A stretch of DNA of 64,000 nt from positions 32,551,316 to 32,615,315 of the forward strand of contig CM069606.1 of assembly GCA_035771175.1 (NCBI GenBank). Direction: 5' to 3'. Made by a program: the position numbers and the translations under genes. Under the pieces are notes generated by a model. The model saw nothing but the letters and a program-made list of their open reading frames with translations. It did not search any database and was not told where the DNA came from. Within the stretch, counting starts at the first letter, position 1. Each line of letters begins with the position of its first letter. This document shows positions 10,633 to 22,233 of this stretch, in pieces. The DNA is from Paratinospora sagittata (taxonomy: Eukaryota > Streptophyta > Magnoliopsida > Ranunculales > Menispermaceae).

Positions 10633-10847
10633 TTAATCCTTGATTACTTTGCAGAGAGCTCAACCCTGACTTAGGCATCAAAAGGCTTTTGGCCGACATC
10701 ACATTGGTGATCCTTACGATAACATATTTTCTTTCCTTACTCGCAGGTCTGAGGTGCCTAACTTGTGGTGAAGTGGCAAGTTTGGTTCCAACTCAGCTTT
10801 ACTCAACCACCTTTCTGGTGTTGGTCAAATTTTGGACCAACAACTAC

Positions 10848-11760
10848 AACATCAGCTATGGTTTCAGATTCCCCACCTTAAATAGGTCATCCAATGACTA
10901 CCAAGTCCAAGTATAGGATTTTTATGCCTAAGGTCTTCTTTGCATCTCGTGAACCAGATTCTATAGATGAAGCTTTCAGTGTTCCTTATTGAAAGAATGC
11001 AATGAATGAAGAATTCTAAGCCTTACTAAAAAATAAGACCTAGTCCTTCATATAGAGGGAAGGAAGGCGATTGGGTGCAAATGGGTGTTCAAAGTGAAAA
11101 AAAGTCGTGATGGTTCCATTTACAATTATAAAAGCAAAGTTGGTCACTAAAAGGTTACACCAAGTTGCTAAATTTGATTTTAATGAGACGTTTAGCCCTG
11201 TTGTCAAACCTACAATTATTAGAATAATAATCACAATTGCCTTGACGTAGGGTTGGATTCTTCACCAATTGGATTTGAATAATGACTTTCTAAATGGCAC
11301 TTTACAAGAAGAAATGTTTATGGTACAACACCTAGCATTGAAGATTCAAGTAAGTCTTAGCCAGTGCGCAAGCTACATAAAGCCTTGTATGGCTTAAAAT
11401 AGGTCCCATGGGCCTAGTTTGACAAGTCATAGGTGGCCTTAAGGTCAAGGGGTTTTACCTCAACCAAATTAAATCAATCTCTTTTCATTCAATTCACTAA
11501 AGATCATTCCACATATGTTTTGGTGTATGTAGATGATATTATAGTTACCGAAAGCAATGAGAAAGTGGTTTCAGATCTTATCACGAGTTTAAATCAAGAA
11601 TTTGCACTCAAAGATTTCCTTTCTAAAGCAATCTCAATTACTTCCTTGGCATCCAAGTTCAATACACCATTGAAGGCATTCATTGATCTTCTTTGTGTTG
11701 ACTGTATGGTGGCAATCTTCACCGAAATAGCTTTCAAAATAATCAACTAGATTAGTTCTC
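10848..11760 (+). pseudogene. copia element A continued: reverse transcriptase fragment
   Basis: This continues the polyprotein cut at 5957. Readable pieces are ASREPDSIDEAFSVPYWKNA (about 10940-11005), AIGCKWVFKVKKSRDG (about 11068-11115), DFNETFSPVV (about 11177), LHQLDLNNDFLNGTLQEEM (about 11261-11316), KPLYGLK and the catalytic motif YVDDI (11526-11540) in the longest open stretch (11433-11747). Stops and frame changes occur between blocks. RNase H and the 3' LTR are absent: similarity stops near 11640 and an LTR fragment of another family follows. The catalytic YVDD is intact, but the element as a whole is dead. Confidence 0.85.
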
Positions 11761-11779
11761 AGCCTAAGTGGTGCAGTTA

Positions 11780-11970
11780 CAATGGTCTCGCTTAAATACT
11801 ACTCTTCTAGAGCAGCAAGTTGTCTCTCGTTCACTATTTAAAGGTACTAGGGACAAGACTAGGTCTAGTTAAACTAGATTAATTACAATTTCAGCAGAGT
11901 AACAACGTAAATTGAGGCTATAGTGTGACTCTATGTCCTTAAGATAATTATGACCTGCTTAGGTGCTCAC
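11780..11970 (-). mobile_element. LTR fragment, family of 17259/18710
   Basis: Blocks such as CTTAAATACTACTCTTCTAG, AGAGCAGCAAGTTG, CTCTCGTTCACTAT and GGGACAAGACTAGGTCT match 19490-19610 in the same orientation. Only about 190 bp remains; it is cut at 11971 by another LTR. Confidence 0.7.
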
Positions 11971-12922
11971 TGTTGGTGCAGCCAAGAGGGGGTGAATTGG
12001 GTGTGATGGTCATTTTTAAACTTTTCCAATGACTTAGTGATATACATTGGTACATTGGAACTAAATGCACATACTAACCGTAAAGTAAAATGCATAACTT
12101 AAAACACATTAGAATTTATAATGGTTCGGCCAAACCTACGTCTACTACCTAATCTCCCGATTAGGATTTTCTCAATCCACTAACTGATTTTCTTACGGGT
12201 GAGAACCAAACAGTTATACATGCCCTTTTACAAGTTCAAGGCAAACCAATCCTTTTGCGGGCTAAGGATGAACTGCATTTCCATTTTCCCGGATGAGGAA
12301 AAACCCATATTCCTTTTACTGGATAAGGAAGAATAGTTTTCTTTTTATGGGATGAGGAAGAACCGTTTTCCTTTTACGGGATTAGGAAGAACCGTTTTCC
12401 TTTTACGAGATAATGAAGAACTGTTTCTCTTTTGCGGGTTCAGAGATAACCTATCATTTTACAGGTTAAGGACGAACATATCCTTTTACGGGATAAGGAT
12501 GAACCAATTTTCCTACTTACAGGTAAGAATTAACCTTTACATGATTTCACCCTAAAATCATCAAGTGAACTACATTCACTTGTCCTGGTTGTTTCAATCC
12601 AGAAACACACCAGCATTACAACACAATAATGTCGGTTCTACTAAGTATAACACTTTATAATTAAGTTCATATACATAGCATTACAAAGATGTATATATTT
12701 GAATACGTAATGCTAAGAGACATACACTTATAGTTATTTACTTTTCAATGTTCAGTATAGCTCAAGTGCAATTTCGAAAAGCGTGAATGATATGTGAATC
12801 AATTAAGTGCTTCTTTGAAAACATTATGATACTATTGAAACATTGACGTTCAAAATACAGGACCAGTGTAAAAATATAGACTCAGATAATTTTCAACATA
12901 GATACAATGTATAAGCATGAAA
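11971..12922 (+). mobile_element. LTR-like element, family E, copy 1
   Basis: It starts TGTTGGTGCAGCCAAGAGGG, continues GGTGAATTGG and, after about 150 bp, ATGGTTCGGCCAAACCTACG. The same order is found at 57662 (TGTTGGCCC, AAGAGGGGGCTGAATTGG, GTGGTTCGG). The TG start and recurrence suggest an LTR, but no CA end was fixed: both copies run into an LTR of family D. No coding capacity seen. Confidence 0.55.
12240..12530. repeat. ~30-bp tandem repeat (CCTTTTACGGGATAAGGA type)
   Basis: About nine degenerate units of CCTTTTACGGGATRAGGA followed by AGAACC; the best are around 12330-12420. It lies inside LTR-like element E copy 1. Confidence 0.85.
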
Positions 12923-15060
12923 TGTCACGACCCACTATCTGTGACGTTATGACCGGCACAGAACCCCCGGGTATACCCTCTGTCGGTACACACGGCGTCC
13001 CACTAGCCTAATATAACACAAACCCCAATAAAACACAATCCTATAAATAAATCCATCTAAACATAATCATCAACAATAAATAAAAATATTACATCTCCAA
13101 AATTACCAAGTATAAAATTCCATAAGCCTTCAATTAATACAAACCATACACATCCCATCTATGTGTTAAATATACATATACTAGGTGTTATCATGTACAT
13201 AATATCAAAATACAAAAATGTACAACACCTACATCAAAAAAATACCAAGGGAGTGCTCCGCAGTCAAGCCTTCCCTTTCCCCTTCCTATCAGAACCTGAA
13301 ATGATAAGGATGAGGTGTGAGCTACAACGAGCTCAGTGAATGTCTTCTACATGTGGCAATATACATGCATTTATGTAAAACATGGCAAGATCATAAAAAA
13401 CATTTGAAATAATATTGCGATGAAACAAGATTACATACATGTCAATATAATGCATCATGTCATAATCAAGACAATGCATATCATTTACTTAACATGCAAA
13501 TGCAATCCTAACACCTATTGATCAAAGGCTTAGTGCGCGACACACAACACCCGATCCGACCAAACAATACTCGTATTCTAGTAGGATTTTTGGGGTCGTG
13601 CAACACGTAGAACTAGCCTAAGCTATCCTACTTATACACAAGCCATAAAACCCTCTGTCAGGTCCATAACTGAGGATCATCACTAGACTTATGAGACTTC
13701 CCAAAGGAAATCACAACTAGGAGACCCAACCAAATTACTAACCCTATAGACTATGTTCAAATTCATTTCATGGAACATTAAAACATGCATAACACTTATA
13801 TATATATATATATCAATTCAAATCAATTTATGTAATACAATGCCACATATAGAAATCTAAATGTAAAGGGACAGTCACAACTTGATTGGCTAGACTTTGC
13901 CAATCCAATTCCAATCCACAAAGAAGTACTAAGATGCCACAAATCACCCCAAGCACCACAACCTCCAATTGACTATTTGGGTTATTTAGATCAACCACAA
14001 AATCCTGAAATAGCATGGTTTATACAATACTGAAAATCAGTCCAAGTATGCTAACCAACCATGTTTAAACCCAAATCAAATGTTAATTAAGATTCTAAAA
14101 TAGTCAAACCCATGAGCCAATTCCATATTGCTCAATTTAACTATTTAATACTACATTAACCCACATTTAACCCAATTGAATAGGTTGATCCAACCACTAT
14201 ACTACAAGGCATTCAATCATAAATAGGGTTAATTAGACTAATTTTCATGTCAATTTGATCAATTGATATCAATTAGTTCAAAATTCCCAAATTTGGACCA
14301 ATCCCCAAATCCATTGCAATTTCTCAATCACATAACCTAGGCCAAAATTGCACTACACCTAGGGTTTCCAGCCATCAAAATCAATAATTGGACCACTATA
14401 CATTCACATTTACCCATCTATTCAACATATATCACATGCAAGTTCAATGGCAAACCCTAAGTCTAAAATTTAGGGTTAGGTCAAATACACATATCCCCTC
14501 AAATTTCTTGCTAGAAATTGGGGGTCTTACCTTCAATAGGTTCCCAATGGCCTCTAATCAAACATATATGACATGCAAAGCCTAACTCCAAGATGTGTTC
14601 TTCCAACACCCTCCACAAAGTTCGGGATTCATGGGTGGAAACACAACAATAGGGGTTGTTCTAGGTTAGAGAGGTCATTAGCATCATAAACAAGCATAAA
14701 CTTGCCTAAACATGCAAACCCTAGGTCAAGAACCCACCAAATTCGGGATTCATAGTAAACCCTAGGTCAAAAGAAAGCTTACAAACACACATGAAAGATA
14801 TAGAAGGAAGAAAATGAGGAAGAATGATATACCTTAGAAGGACTTTGGGCAAGAATGCACCAAACTCTAGCAATTTCTCTCTCCTTTCTCTTCTCTCTAC
14901 GACCTACGAGAGGCACAAACAGAGACAAAGATCTAAGATTCTTAGTCACGAGTGCGGTTGGATACAAATCACGTCCAGCATCACTGGTATTAAGCCACGC
15001 GGTTTCGTCTCTGTGGTACACCACAACAAAACCCGAAGTAAAACTTTACGTGTTAAGTTC
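12923..15060 (-). mobile_element. gypsy LTR, family D, copy 1
   Basis: It begins TGTCACGACCCACTATCTGTG and is co-linear with 59061 onwards: the tract CACCTACATC, GTGCTCCGCAG, CTTTCCCTTTCC, GAGGTGTGAGCTACAACGAG and CTCAGTGAATGTC lies at 13220-13345 and again at 59370-59490. CATTCACTGAGCT on the minus strand is typical of the R/U5 part of such LTRs, so the LTR is read on the minus strand. The right end is not defined; LTR-like sequence fades near 15060. A (TA)n tract at 13797-13814 is internal. No pol sequence is attached. Confidence 0.65.
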
Positions 15061-16048
15061 CCAATTGGTTGGTCTCTAAACATATATTAACAATTCCAAA
15101 TAAATTTTCAAAGCATTTTTAATCTTTTGATCCATAGAGTCAAAAGTAAATATTGGAATGATTTTATTCTTAACAAGACAAATAGTATGGGGTCCTTTCT
15201 TTTTTTCTTTCTTTCTTTTTTATGTTTAAGTACTTGAAAAGTGTCATTTTTTTTTAATTATGAAACTAATTTTTTTGGACTCAAATATAACAAAAGTGTT
15301 TAGATGGGCCCTTCTAACAGAAACATCAGATAAATAAAATAAGGGTACATTTAAGTTTAAACTTGAGATCTGAACCTCAATCTCACTTATATTCAGTTCC
15401 TCAATTAACTGTGCTACCACCTATTAGTGTGTGAGATCTTTTACAATGGCGCATAAACGCATTAACTATTGTGTCTACTAATAAGAAAATGATGCTATTA
15501 TTTAAAAAAAAAATCAGCATCACCCTTTAAAGTAAAAGTCAAACGATAATTTTATTTTATTTTATTTTTGAGGAAAGGAAGATGAATATTTTTCGAAATA
15601 ATATATGAGACATTAATGATTTTATTTTTATAAGGCCACCTTTTATGACTGATATTTCTACAACAATGGTGCAACAGTGAGGTTGCAATTATCGCTAAGA
15701 ACAATGACAGTTGTATGGACAGGTGTGGTATGGAAATCTGTTGCTAATATCTATGTTTCAATCTATTTTGACGGTTTAAATTAAGTTGTTTTGATGAGTA
15801 GCTTTTCCATAACATTAAAGTTGCAAACAAAACTGATCATGGGAGTTAAAACTATTATAAGCAACGCAGCTTGTAATACATACTACTACTTAAACGAATC
15901 ACATATTGATGTGTGTGTCTGTATTTTTTTTATAATTACTAGTAAAAATGCATATATAAATTAATTAAAAAATGAGTTTTATATAAAAATATGTAATGTT
16001 TTTGTCTTTTGATATGATTATAATGAGTAAAGTTATAAAACAATACGA
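15061..16048. other. AT-rich spacer with one SINE remnant
   Basis: No gene recognised. Poly-T/A stretches and a degenerate SINE head at 15340-15425 are the only notable content. Confidence 0.5.
15340..15425 (-). mobile_element. head fragment of the SINE family of 29331
   Basis: On the minus strand it reads GGTGGTAGCACAGTTAATTG, then AGTGAGATTGAGGTTCAGAT, matching the A-box and B-box segment of the SINE at 29331. The body and A tail are lost or unrecognisable. Confidence 0.6.
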
Positions 16049-16606
16049 GAGAAATTGGAACCAGAACAAGTTCAGGAGACTTTTGAGAAGATCACACTAG
16101 TTAAGGAGCGACTTCGTATAGCACAAAGTCGACATAAGAGCTGCGCCGACAAGCGAAGATAACCTCTAGAATTTGACAAGGGGGACTTTGTTTTTCTAAA
16201 AGTTTAGTTTACAAGAGGTGTCAAATGCTTCAGGATCAAAGGAAAGCTCTCTCCACGATATATTGGCTTATTTCAGATCGTCGAACGTATCAGCAAACTA
16301 GCCTATCTTCTATCCCTTCCCTCATCCATGTCCAAGGTTCATGACGTTTTTCATGTATCTATGTTTCGAAAGTATCATCCTGATCCTTCACATATAATCC
16401 CTCTGGTCGAAGTCCGGGTTGAAGAAAGAAATAAATATTAGAAAAGAGCGATACAGATTCTTGATAGGAAAACTCAGGAACTGAGGCGATGTAGCATTCC
16501 ACTTGTAAAGGTCCTCTGGGATCACCACGGAATGAAGGAAGCAACTTGGGAACTAGAAGAAACAATTAAACAGAAATACCCCGAATTGTTTTCTAGTAAT
16601 AGTTGA
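16049..16606 (+). pseudogene. Ty3/gypsy pol 3' end: integrase C-terminus and chromodomain-like tail
   Basis: One continuous frame of 186 codons with three internal stops (TAA at about 16160, TAG near 16204 and 16438) can be followed to a final stop at 16606. It reads EKITLVKERLRIAQSRHKSC, then FRIKGKLSPRYIGLFQIVER and SKVHDVFHVSMFRKYHPD, the conserved end of gypsy integrase, and finishes with IQILDRKTQEL, IPLVKVLWDHHG and EATWELEETIKQKYPELF, a chromodomain-like tail of chromoviruses. Sequence 5' of 16049 is not gypsy-like, so gag, protease, reverse transcriptase and most of integrase are gone. The matching 3' LTR starts at 17259. Confidence 0.88.
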
Positions 16607-17258
16607 CGATGTGATGCATTGTATTGTACTTTTTCACTAATTAATGAAATTGTGGAACTTGCTTTACAATATCTTAATATATCGTTTCATTTAATTAACC
16701 ATGCAGATATCTAAAAACAACATAGACAGGAGTAATGAGTCATAAACTTTATGGCCTGCTTGGAAACCAGTGGAGACTCCTTCAGACTCTGAAGCAAACC
16801 ACAATAACTTTGCGTCACCAACTCCCTCGCCTCAGCAGCAGCGATCCTTATTGCCAAAGTGCGTATGGCTTTATCGTAACAATATTGCCCGAAATAATCT
16901 TGTACCCTCATCCTGGCAAGATCTCCTACCAAAATTGTCAGGCGGTCGAATTCAGGCAACGACACGAAAAAACATTATGTCGCTCAACTTACCTCCCCTG
17001 AAACATTGCAACTTGTAGTGCCCTACACCACCATCTGTTAGGCAAATGTCGAAACTTTCTAAGGACGAATCTGATTCTATTTGCTCTCCATTGTTTGGTG
17101 ATATTGAGGATTCCATCGGCCACAGTATAATTCAGGGACCTTACCAGCATTTGCCTGATTTGGAGATTGATAATGAAGGTGGTGAATATCATGAAGACAG
17201 CAATCATCACTACATGGACTTAAATTTCGAGGGCGAAAGTCTTTTGAGAGAAGAAAAG
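16607..17258 (+). other. region between gypsy pol and 3' LTR, with possible extra frames and a polypurine tract
   Basis: Sense frame 17046-17258 starts MSKLSKDESDSICSPLFGD, is acidic and runs without stop into the LTR. Antisense frame 16711-16965 (84 codons, MSLPEFDRLTILVGDLARMR) is also open, with helix-like composition. Neither is recognised. The polypurine tract GAGAGAAGAAAAG (17246-17258) sits directly before the LTR. Confidence 0.5.
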
Positions 17259-18593
17259 TGTAATACCCCTAAATTACACACAAAAAAAATGGAACTTCGA
17301 GCACTGCCCGAACGTTCGGACATTCCTTTTTCTATAAAAAGAGCCCCTCCCCAAGTCATTTTCACACAACTCTCTCTTCTATCTTGCTCTCATTGTTGGT
17401 TCAGCATTTTCATTGTAATTTTCTCCCCTCTTTTTAAGACTCTCTCTCTCAGAGACTCTTTTTGCGGTGCAAGGTGGTTCTGCTCGGGAGGAAGCGCCAG
17501 TTCTAGAAGAGGTCTTATCTGAAGGTGGGGAACGAAACATAGATTTGCGTGTCTTATGACTTTTATTAAAGTTTTCATTCATTTATCATTATGTCTATTA
17601 TTCATTTACACTGCGTTATTGCGTATAATGTTCATACATGTCATACTTATGTCTGTATATTTGGAGTTCATGTATTACACTGTTACTACGTTAGATTAGT
17701 AGTCAATCTGACTTAACCAGACTTAAATCTTGTCCTCAGTAACTTTGAATAGTGAACGGGAGGCAGCTTACTGCTCTAGACGATTGGTATTTAAGTGGAC
17801 CTCGTGTCCCACCTCTCAACTAGAGACTAGTCTGGTTGGTCTTATCTGAAAGCTATATGCTTGTACAAGTGATACTGGACATCCTAACAATGCACGTCGT
17901 GATGCCGACCCTGATAGAAATCACCAGACATTGCCAAACCCTTTCTAATATTAGTAAAGACTGGACCCGCACATGCATGGTCGTCATACATAAGCACAAC
18001 CTAGGGACGTAAGTGGTTTGTCACACACAGAATAGTTATTGAAGCAATGTTCATTATTCCTGATACTTCCTGAGAAGGGACGTACAATGTGAACCCGGGA
18101 TTACCTGGGGAGGGACGTACAATGTGAACATGGGTTTACCTTGGTATGGACATTTGTACGTGAACTCAGGACGACATACGATCACGGAACCATTATGAGA
18201 CTATGTCATGCATACATACATGTTGTACTGTTTATAATGCTTTGTTGTATATACGTGGTGTTTGATTATGAAGTCTTTTTTATTAATTGTCATATTCACG
18301 AGCTATTTTACACACTGGGCAATAGCTCACCCTGTTGTTATTCATTTTTACAGGAGTTTAGGGTGGACTGAGTGGAGGTTTTTGGAGCCACATTTTATAC
18401 CCCTTGTTTATTTATAGGGGGATTTTATGAGGATGTTCCCTCAATTATATTTTTTACAAAAATACATTCTAAAATTAATGAAATCAGATTTGTACTCAAT
18501 TATGTACCTGCGCACTCGGTTATTGTTATAATGCATTCGCGCCCCGCCTGTGAGTGTTTCGCCGATTTAGGCGCGTCCAGGCCGGGTGTGACA
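17259..18593 (+). mobile_element. 3' LTR of the gypsy element (family A)
   Basis: The 1335-bp segment starts TGTAATACCCC and ends GGGTGTGACA and directly follows a polypurine tract and the pol end, so it is the element's 3' LTR. A TATA-like TTCTATAAAAAG near 17330 marks the probable U3 promoter. The right flank is TACAT; the 5' LTR and its flank are absent, so no duplication can be tested. Confidence 0.82.
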
Positions 18594-18709
18594 TACATAA
18601 TATATAATGTTATATTTGTATCTATATGTTTTATAATGTTACAAAATTACATAACATATTCACACATTGACACACTCACATATATGGATATAAAATATTG
18701 CATAGTTAT
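18594..18709. other. 116-bp spacer between two inverted LTRs
   Basis: AT-rich and non-coding. It separates LTR A from its inverted relative and would form the loop of a 1.3-kb hairpin. Confidence 0.6.
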
Positions 18710-20029
18710 TGTCATACGCCGCCCGGACGTGCCTAAACCAGTAGAACACTCACAGGCAGGGCGCCAATGCATTATAACAGTTACCGAGTGCGCAGGTACA
18801 CAATTGGAGTACAAATCTGATTTCATTAATTTCAGAATGTATTTTTGTACCAAATGCAATTGACGGAACATCCTATCAAAATCTCCCTAATAAATAAGTA
18901 AAGGGTACAAAATGAGGGCCCAAACACCTCCACCCAATCCACCCTAGACTTCTGTAAAAATGGTTAACAACGGGGTGAGCTATTGCCCAGTGGGTAAAAT
19001 AGTTCATGAATATGACAATTAATAAAGAAGACTTTATAATCAAACATCACATATACACAACATTGCATCATAAACAGTACAACGTGACTTAACAAGAATG
19101 TATGCATGACTACGTCGCATAATAGTTCTGTGATCGTTCATCACCCTGGGTTCACGTACATATGTCCATCCCCACGTAATCCTGGGTTCACAATGTACAT
19201 CCCTTCCCAAGGAAAATATCGATAATAGTGAGCATTGCTCCAATAACTATTTCATGGATCACAAACCACTTACGTCTCTATGTGGTTCTTATTTCATGTA
19301 TGATGACTATACATGTGCAGGTCCGGTCTTTACTAATATTAGACAGGATTTAGCAACGTCTGGTGATCTATATCAGGGTCGGCATCACCACGTGCGTTGT
19401 TAGGATGTCCAATATTACTTATATAAGCAAATAACTTTCAAATAGGACCAACTAGACCAATCTCCAGGTCTAGAGGTGGGACACGAGGTCCCGCTTAAAT
19501 ACCAAGTCTTTTAGAGCAGCAAGTTGCCTCTCATTCACTATTCAAAATTACTGAGGACAAGATTAAGTCTGGTTGAGTCAAATTAACCATTAATTCGATG
19601 TAGTAACAGTGTAATACATAGACTCCAAATATTAAGACATAACTATGACATGTATAAACATTATACGCAATAATGTAGTGTAAATGAATAATAGACAGAA
19701 TGATAAATGAATGAAAACTTTAATAAAATTCATAAGACACGCAAACCTATGTTTCGTTTCCCACCTTCAGATAAAACTTCTTTCGCTCGAGCAAAATCGC
19801 TGCGTACCCCAAGAAAAGTCTCAAAAAGAGGAGAGAGAAAGTCTCAAAAGAGAGAGAGGTGTGTGTGTGTGTGTTTCTAGAAGAGGGAGAAAAAGTGGCG
19901 AGGAGTAGTGTGAGAAATTAGGGGAAGAGGGTCCTTTTATAGAAAAAGACATGCCCGAACGTTCAAGCTTTGTCCCGAACGTCTTGAAATTTTATTTTTT
20001 TATTTTTTTTGTAAACCAAGGGTATTACA
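18710..20029 (-). mobile_element. solo LTR of family A in inverse orientation
   Basis: It starts TGTCATACG and ends GGGTATTACA and is a reverse-complement relative of 17259-18593 throughout (for example the minus strand has TTTTTCTATAAAAGGACCC, as the plus strand has TTTTTCTATAAAAAGAGCCC). Flanks GTTAT (18705-18709) and ATTAT (20030-20034) form a 5-bp duplication with one mismatch. No primer site or polypurine tract adjoins it, so it is a solo LTR. Confidence 0.8.
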
Positions 20030-22124
20030 ATTATTACTTATTGTACATATATATACACCATATAATATATGACTAAGCATATTATAACCACTAAAAGGTA
20101 TATACACATAATCAATATAATGATAATAATCTATAAATTCTTACTTAGATGAACCTTCTTTGATTAGTGGTTCACCAAATATTTTCCACTGATAATTAAA
20201 TGTATAATTATTAAAGTAACTAATAATTAATGCTTTTAAGCTACAAAATTTGAAAAATACATATTTTTAAGAAAAATGGGACAATACTTCCCATCTTATA
20301 ATTGAATACATTTCCCTTTATAATTTTATATGTTCTCAAATGACACCAATATTAGTTTTATATAATTAGAGAACATGCTTACCCAAAAAAAAAAAATTAA
20401 CAAATTCAATTGTATATGTCATGATTTATGCATAGAAAATTAGAATTAGAATAGATATTAAATTGTCAATTTAATTCATTATGATATATTTACTTCTATA
20501 ATTTAAAACTTGAATGAAGGGAAAAACCTTTTATTTTAATTTTACATTAGAAGGATAGAGGGAAGAGACAAAAGAGGGTCACTTCCCCTTTTGAAATTGT
20601 TTCTCTTCTTCTTTTAGTCCCACATGAAAAGAAGAAGACAAAAATAATCTACTCTCCCTATATAAATTGGTCTAGTCCTGTCATATTTTTCCTCGTTCTA
20701 ATTCAATAACTCAAGAAAAATAGTTGTGGGTTATAAGTTTTCTTAATAGAAGGCCTTGTACATGATGAATTTTTTTAGTACATATAAATATTATTAAATA
20801 TACAGTGTGTAAATGTATAAATACATAAATATATATATACATATATGTTAGGGGATCGGGTTTTTTGTGTAATTTTGGATGGAGCTTAATGAAACTTGAG
20901 ATCCGACCCAATTTGGTCAGGGCATTTTTAAAATAACCCGACTGCCCGACTTATTATCTAAACCTGACCCAAAATGATCAAATTAAATCGGATCGGGTTA
21001 TGTCGGTCAAGCGACGAATGAGTTCAGTAGAAGATTTGAGAGATCACAAGTTAGAAAATTTTAGTGTTGAACTTTTTAAGTGGAGAAAAGTCCTGGTCAA
21101 AAAAAGGTTTCCGTGAAGGATGGGTTCTTGCACGTGCTTGATTCCCACCAAGACAACTTGAGATGCATAGATTAGTGTAAAATAGATAGTGGACCCGGCA
21201 CGTGCTTACCTCCTCAATATTCTATATTAGAAAAAGATAGATGAATATACAAGTGACACGTTACGAAAAATCGTGGACGCTCTCGTGGCCGTTGGATCAT
21301 CAGCATCCATATACAAGTACTGCAAAAACGCCGGTGATTCAACGGTGAGAATGCCTACGTTTCTATTGCCCGTAACTTATCAAAATATTTCAACAAAAAA
21401 TGCAATTATATATACAACTATATAATTATAATCTTTGAATCATATACTACAGGTATTAAGATGTCTAGCATATGCATATTAAATTATTAAAATTTATATA
21501 ACTATTATGTCATGATTATAAGTGTTACGTTCCTACGCCATAATTTAAGACTTTGTCATATTCTAAGTCGGTGATACTTTTTTTTGATAGATTAGTTTTT
21601 AAAGTACATGTGCTAATATAGAGTTGGTATATTTAATAAAGAGGTACTTTAGAACCCAAGTTTGAGGTTTAACTATTGCCAGAGACAGAAATTACTTAAT
21701 CTAAAAATTATAACAGTTAGATAAGAGCTCAATAATATATATCAAGCTATCATCAATAGTTACCGTCTCACCCTAAGGGTAAAGAGGATTAATAGGTTAA
21801 GAAAGAATCAGATACCTCCTTAAAAATACGGTGTGATAATAAAATTGGTTATATAACTAATTAAAAATATTAGATGTAATTTCAACACATCCTTTTGTAA
21901 AATTACATAATTACACATGAATTGTTTTTGTTTTTGTTTTTTTGTTATAATAACCTTTTATCCTTATAATACACATAGTGGCAATAAGGAGAAAAAAATG
22001 AGGGGCTGCTTAACCTTTCTTATTATTTTTTTCTAAAGCGGTGGAAAAAGTAAAACGTCACATACTCACTCGTTGCATTACATATTAAAAAAAATAAGTG
22101 ATAGTGACTAGTAAGCACAACCCC
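20030..22124. other. AT-rich upstream region of the bHLH gene
   Basis: No gene or clear transposon. A promoter-like USE/TATA pair is at 20616-20666. The segment ends in the bHLH promoter. Confidence 0.5.
20616..20666 (+). promoter_or_regulatory. USE-like box plus TATA box (snRNA-type promoter spacing)
   Basis: AGTCCCACATG (20616-20626) resembles the plant snRNA upstream element RTCCCACATCG, and TATATAAA (20659-20666) follows after 32 bp, the spacing known for plant polymerase II snRNA genes. No recognisable snRNA follows at the expected start near 20695, so this may be a chance match or a promoter of an unknown short RNA. Confidence 0.3.
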
Positions 22125-22132
22125 TATATATT
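22125..22132 (+). promoter_or_regulatory. TATA box of the bHLH gene
   Basis: TATATATT-like sequence (in CCCCTATATATTC) lies about 105 bp before the ATG at 22234, a normal distance for a plant gene with a ~75-bp leader. Confidence 0.55.
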
Positions 22133-22233
22133 CATACGAGGCAAACAATACTACCACTGCATTTATAGATAGAAAAGACCAAACGAATTAAGATTTAGAA
22201 ACTCCTACAGAAACCATCATTTAACGTAATAAC

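Larger units (their letters stand above)
5958..10842 (+). mobile_element. solo LTR inserted in copia A, itself carrying three insertions
   Basis: The segment begins TGTTGGACC and ends GGACCAACA, a perfect terminal inverted repeat of LTR type. Its flanks are CCTAC (5953-5957) and ACTAC (10843-10847), a 5-bp target duplication with one mismatch. Removing it restores copia A: integrase on the left, then the linker TRSK-like region and reverse transcriptase on the right. Subtracting the nested solo LTR (6291-9896) and the MITE (10106-10632) leaves about 750 bp of real LTR. No primer-binding site, polypurine tract or polyprotein was found, hence solo LTR. Plus orientation is inferred from the C-rich U5-like end. 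Confidence 0.72.

Noticed and set aside
14779..15090. Overlapping 74-88-codon frames near the end of LTR D1
   Set aside because: GC-richer LTR sequence open in several frames at once; no motif, no consistent frame.
15180..15240. T-rich stretch as a transcription terminator
   Set aside because: Poly-T runs are everywhere in this AT-rich DNA and no polymerase III gene precedes it.
18141..18871. Opposite frames of 74-163 codons
   Set aside because: Products of the LTR inverted pair; translation is low-complexity LTR sequence.
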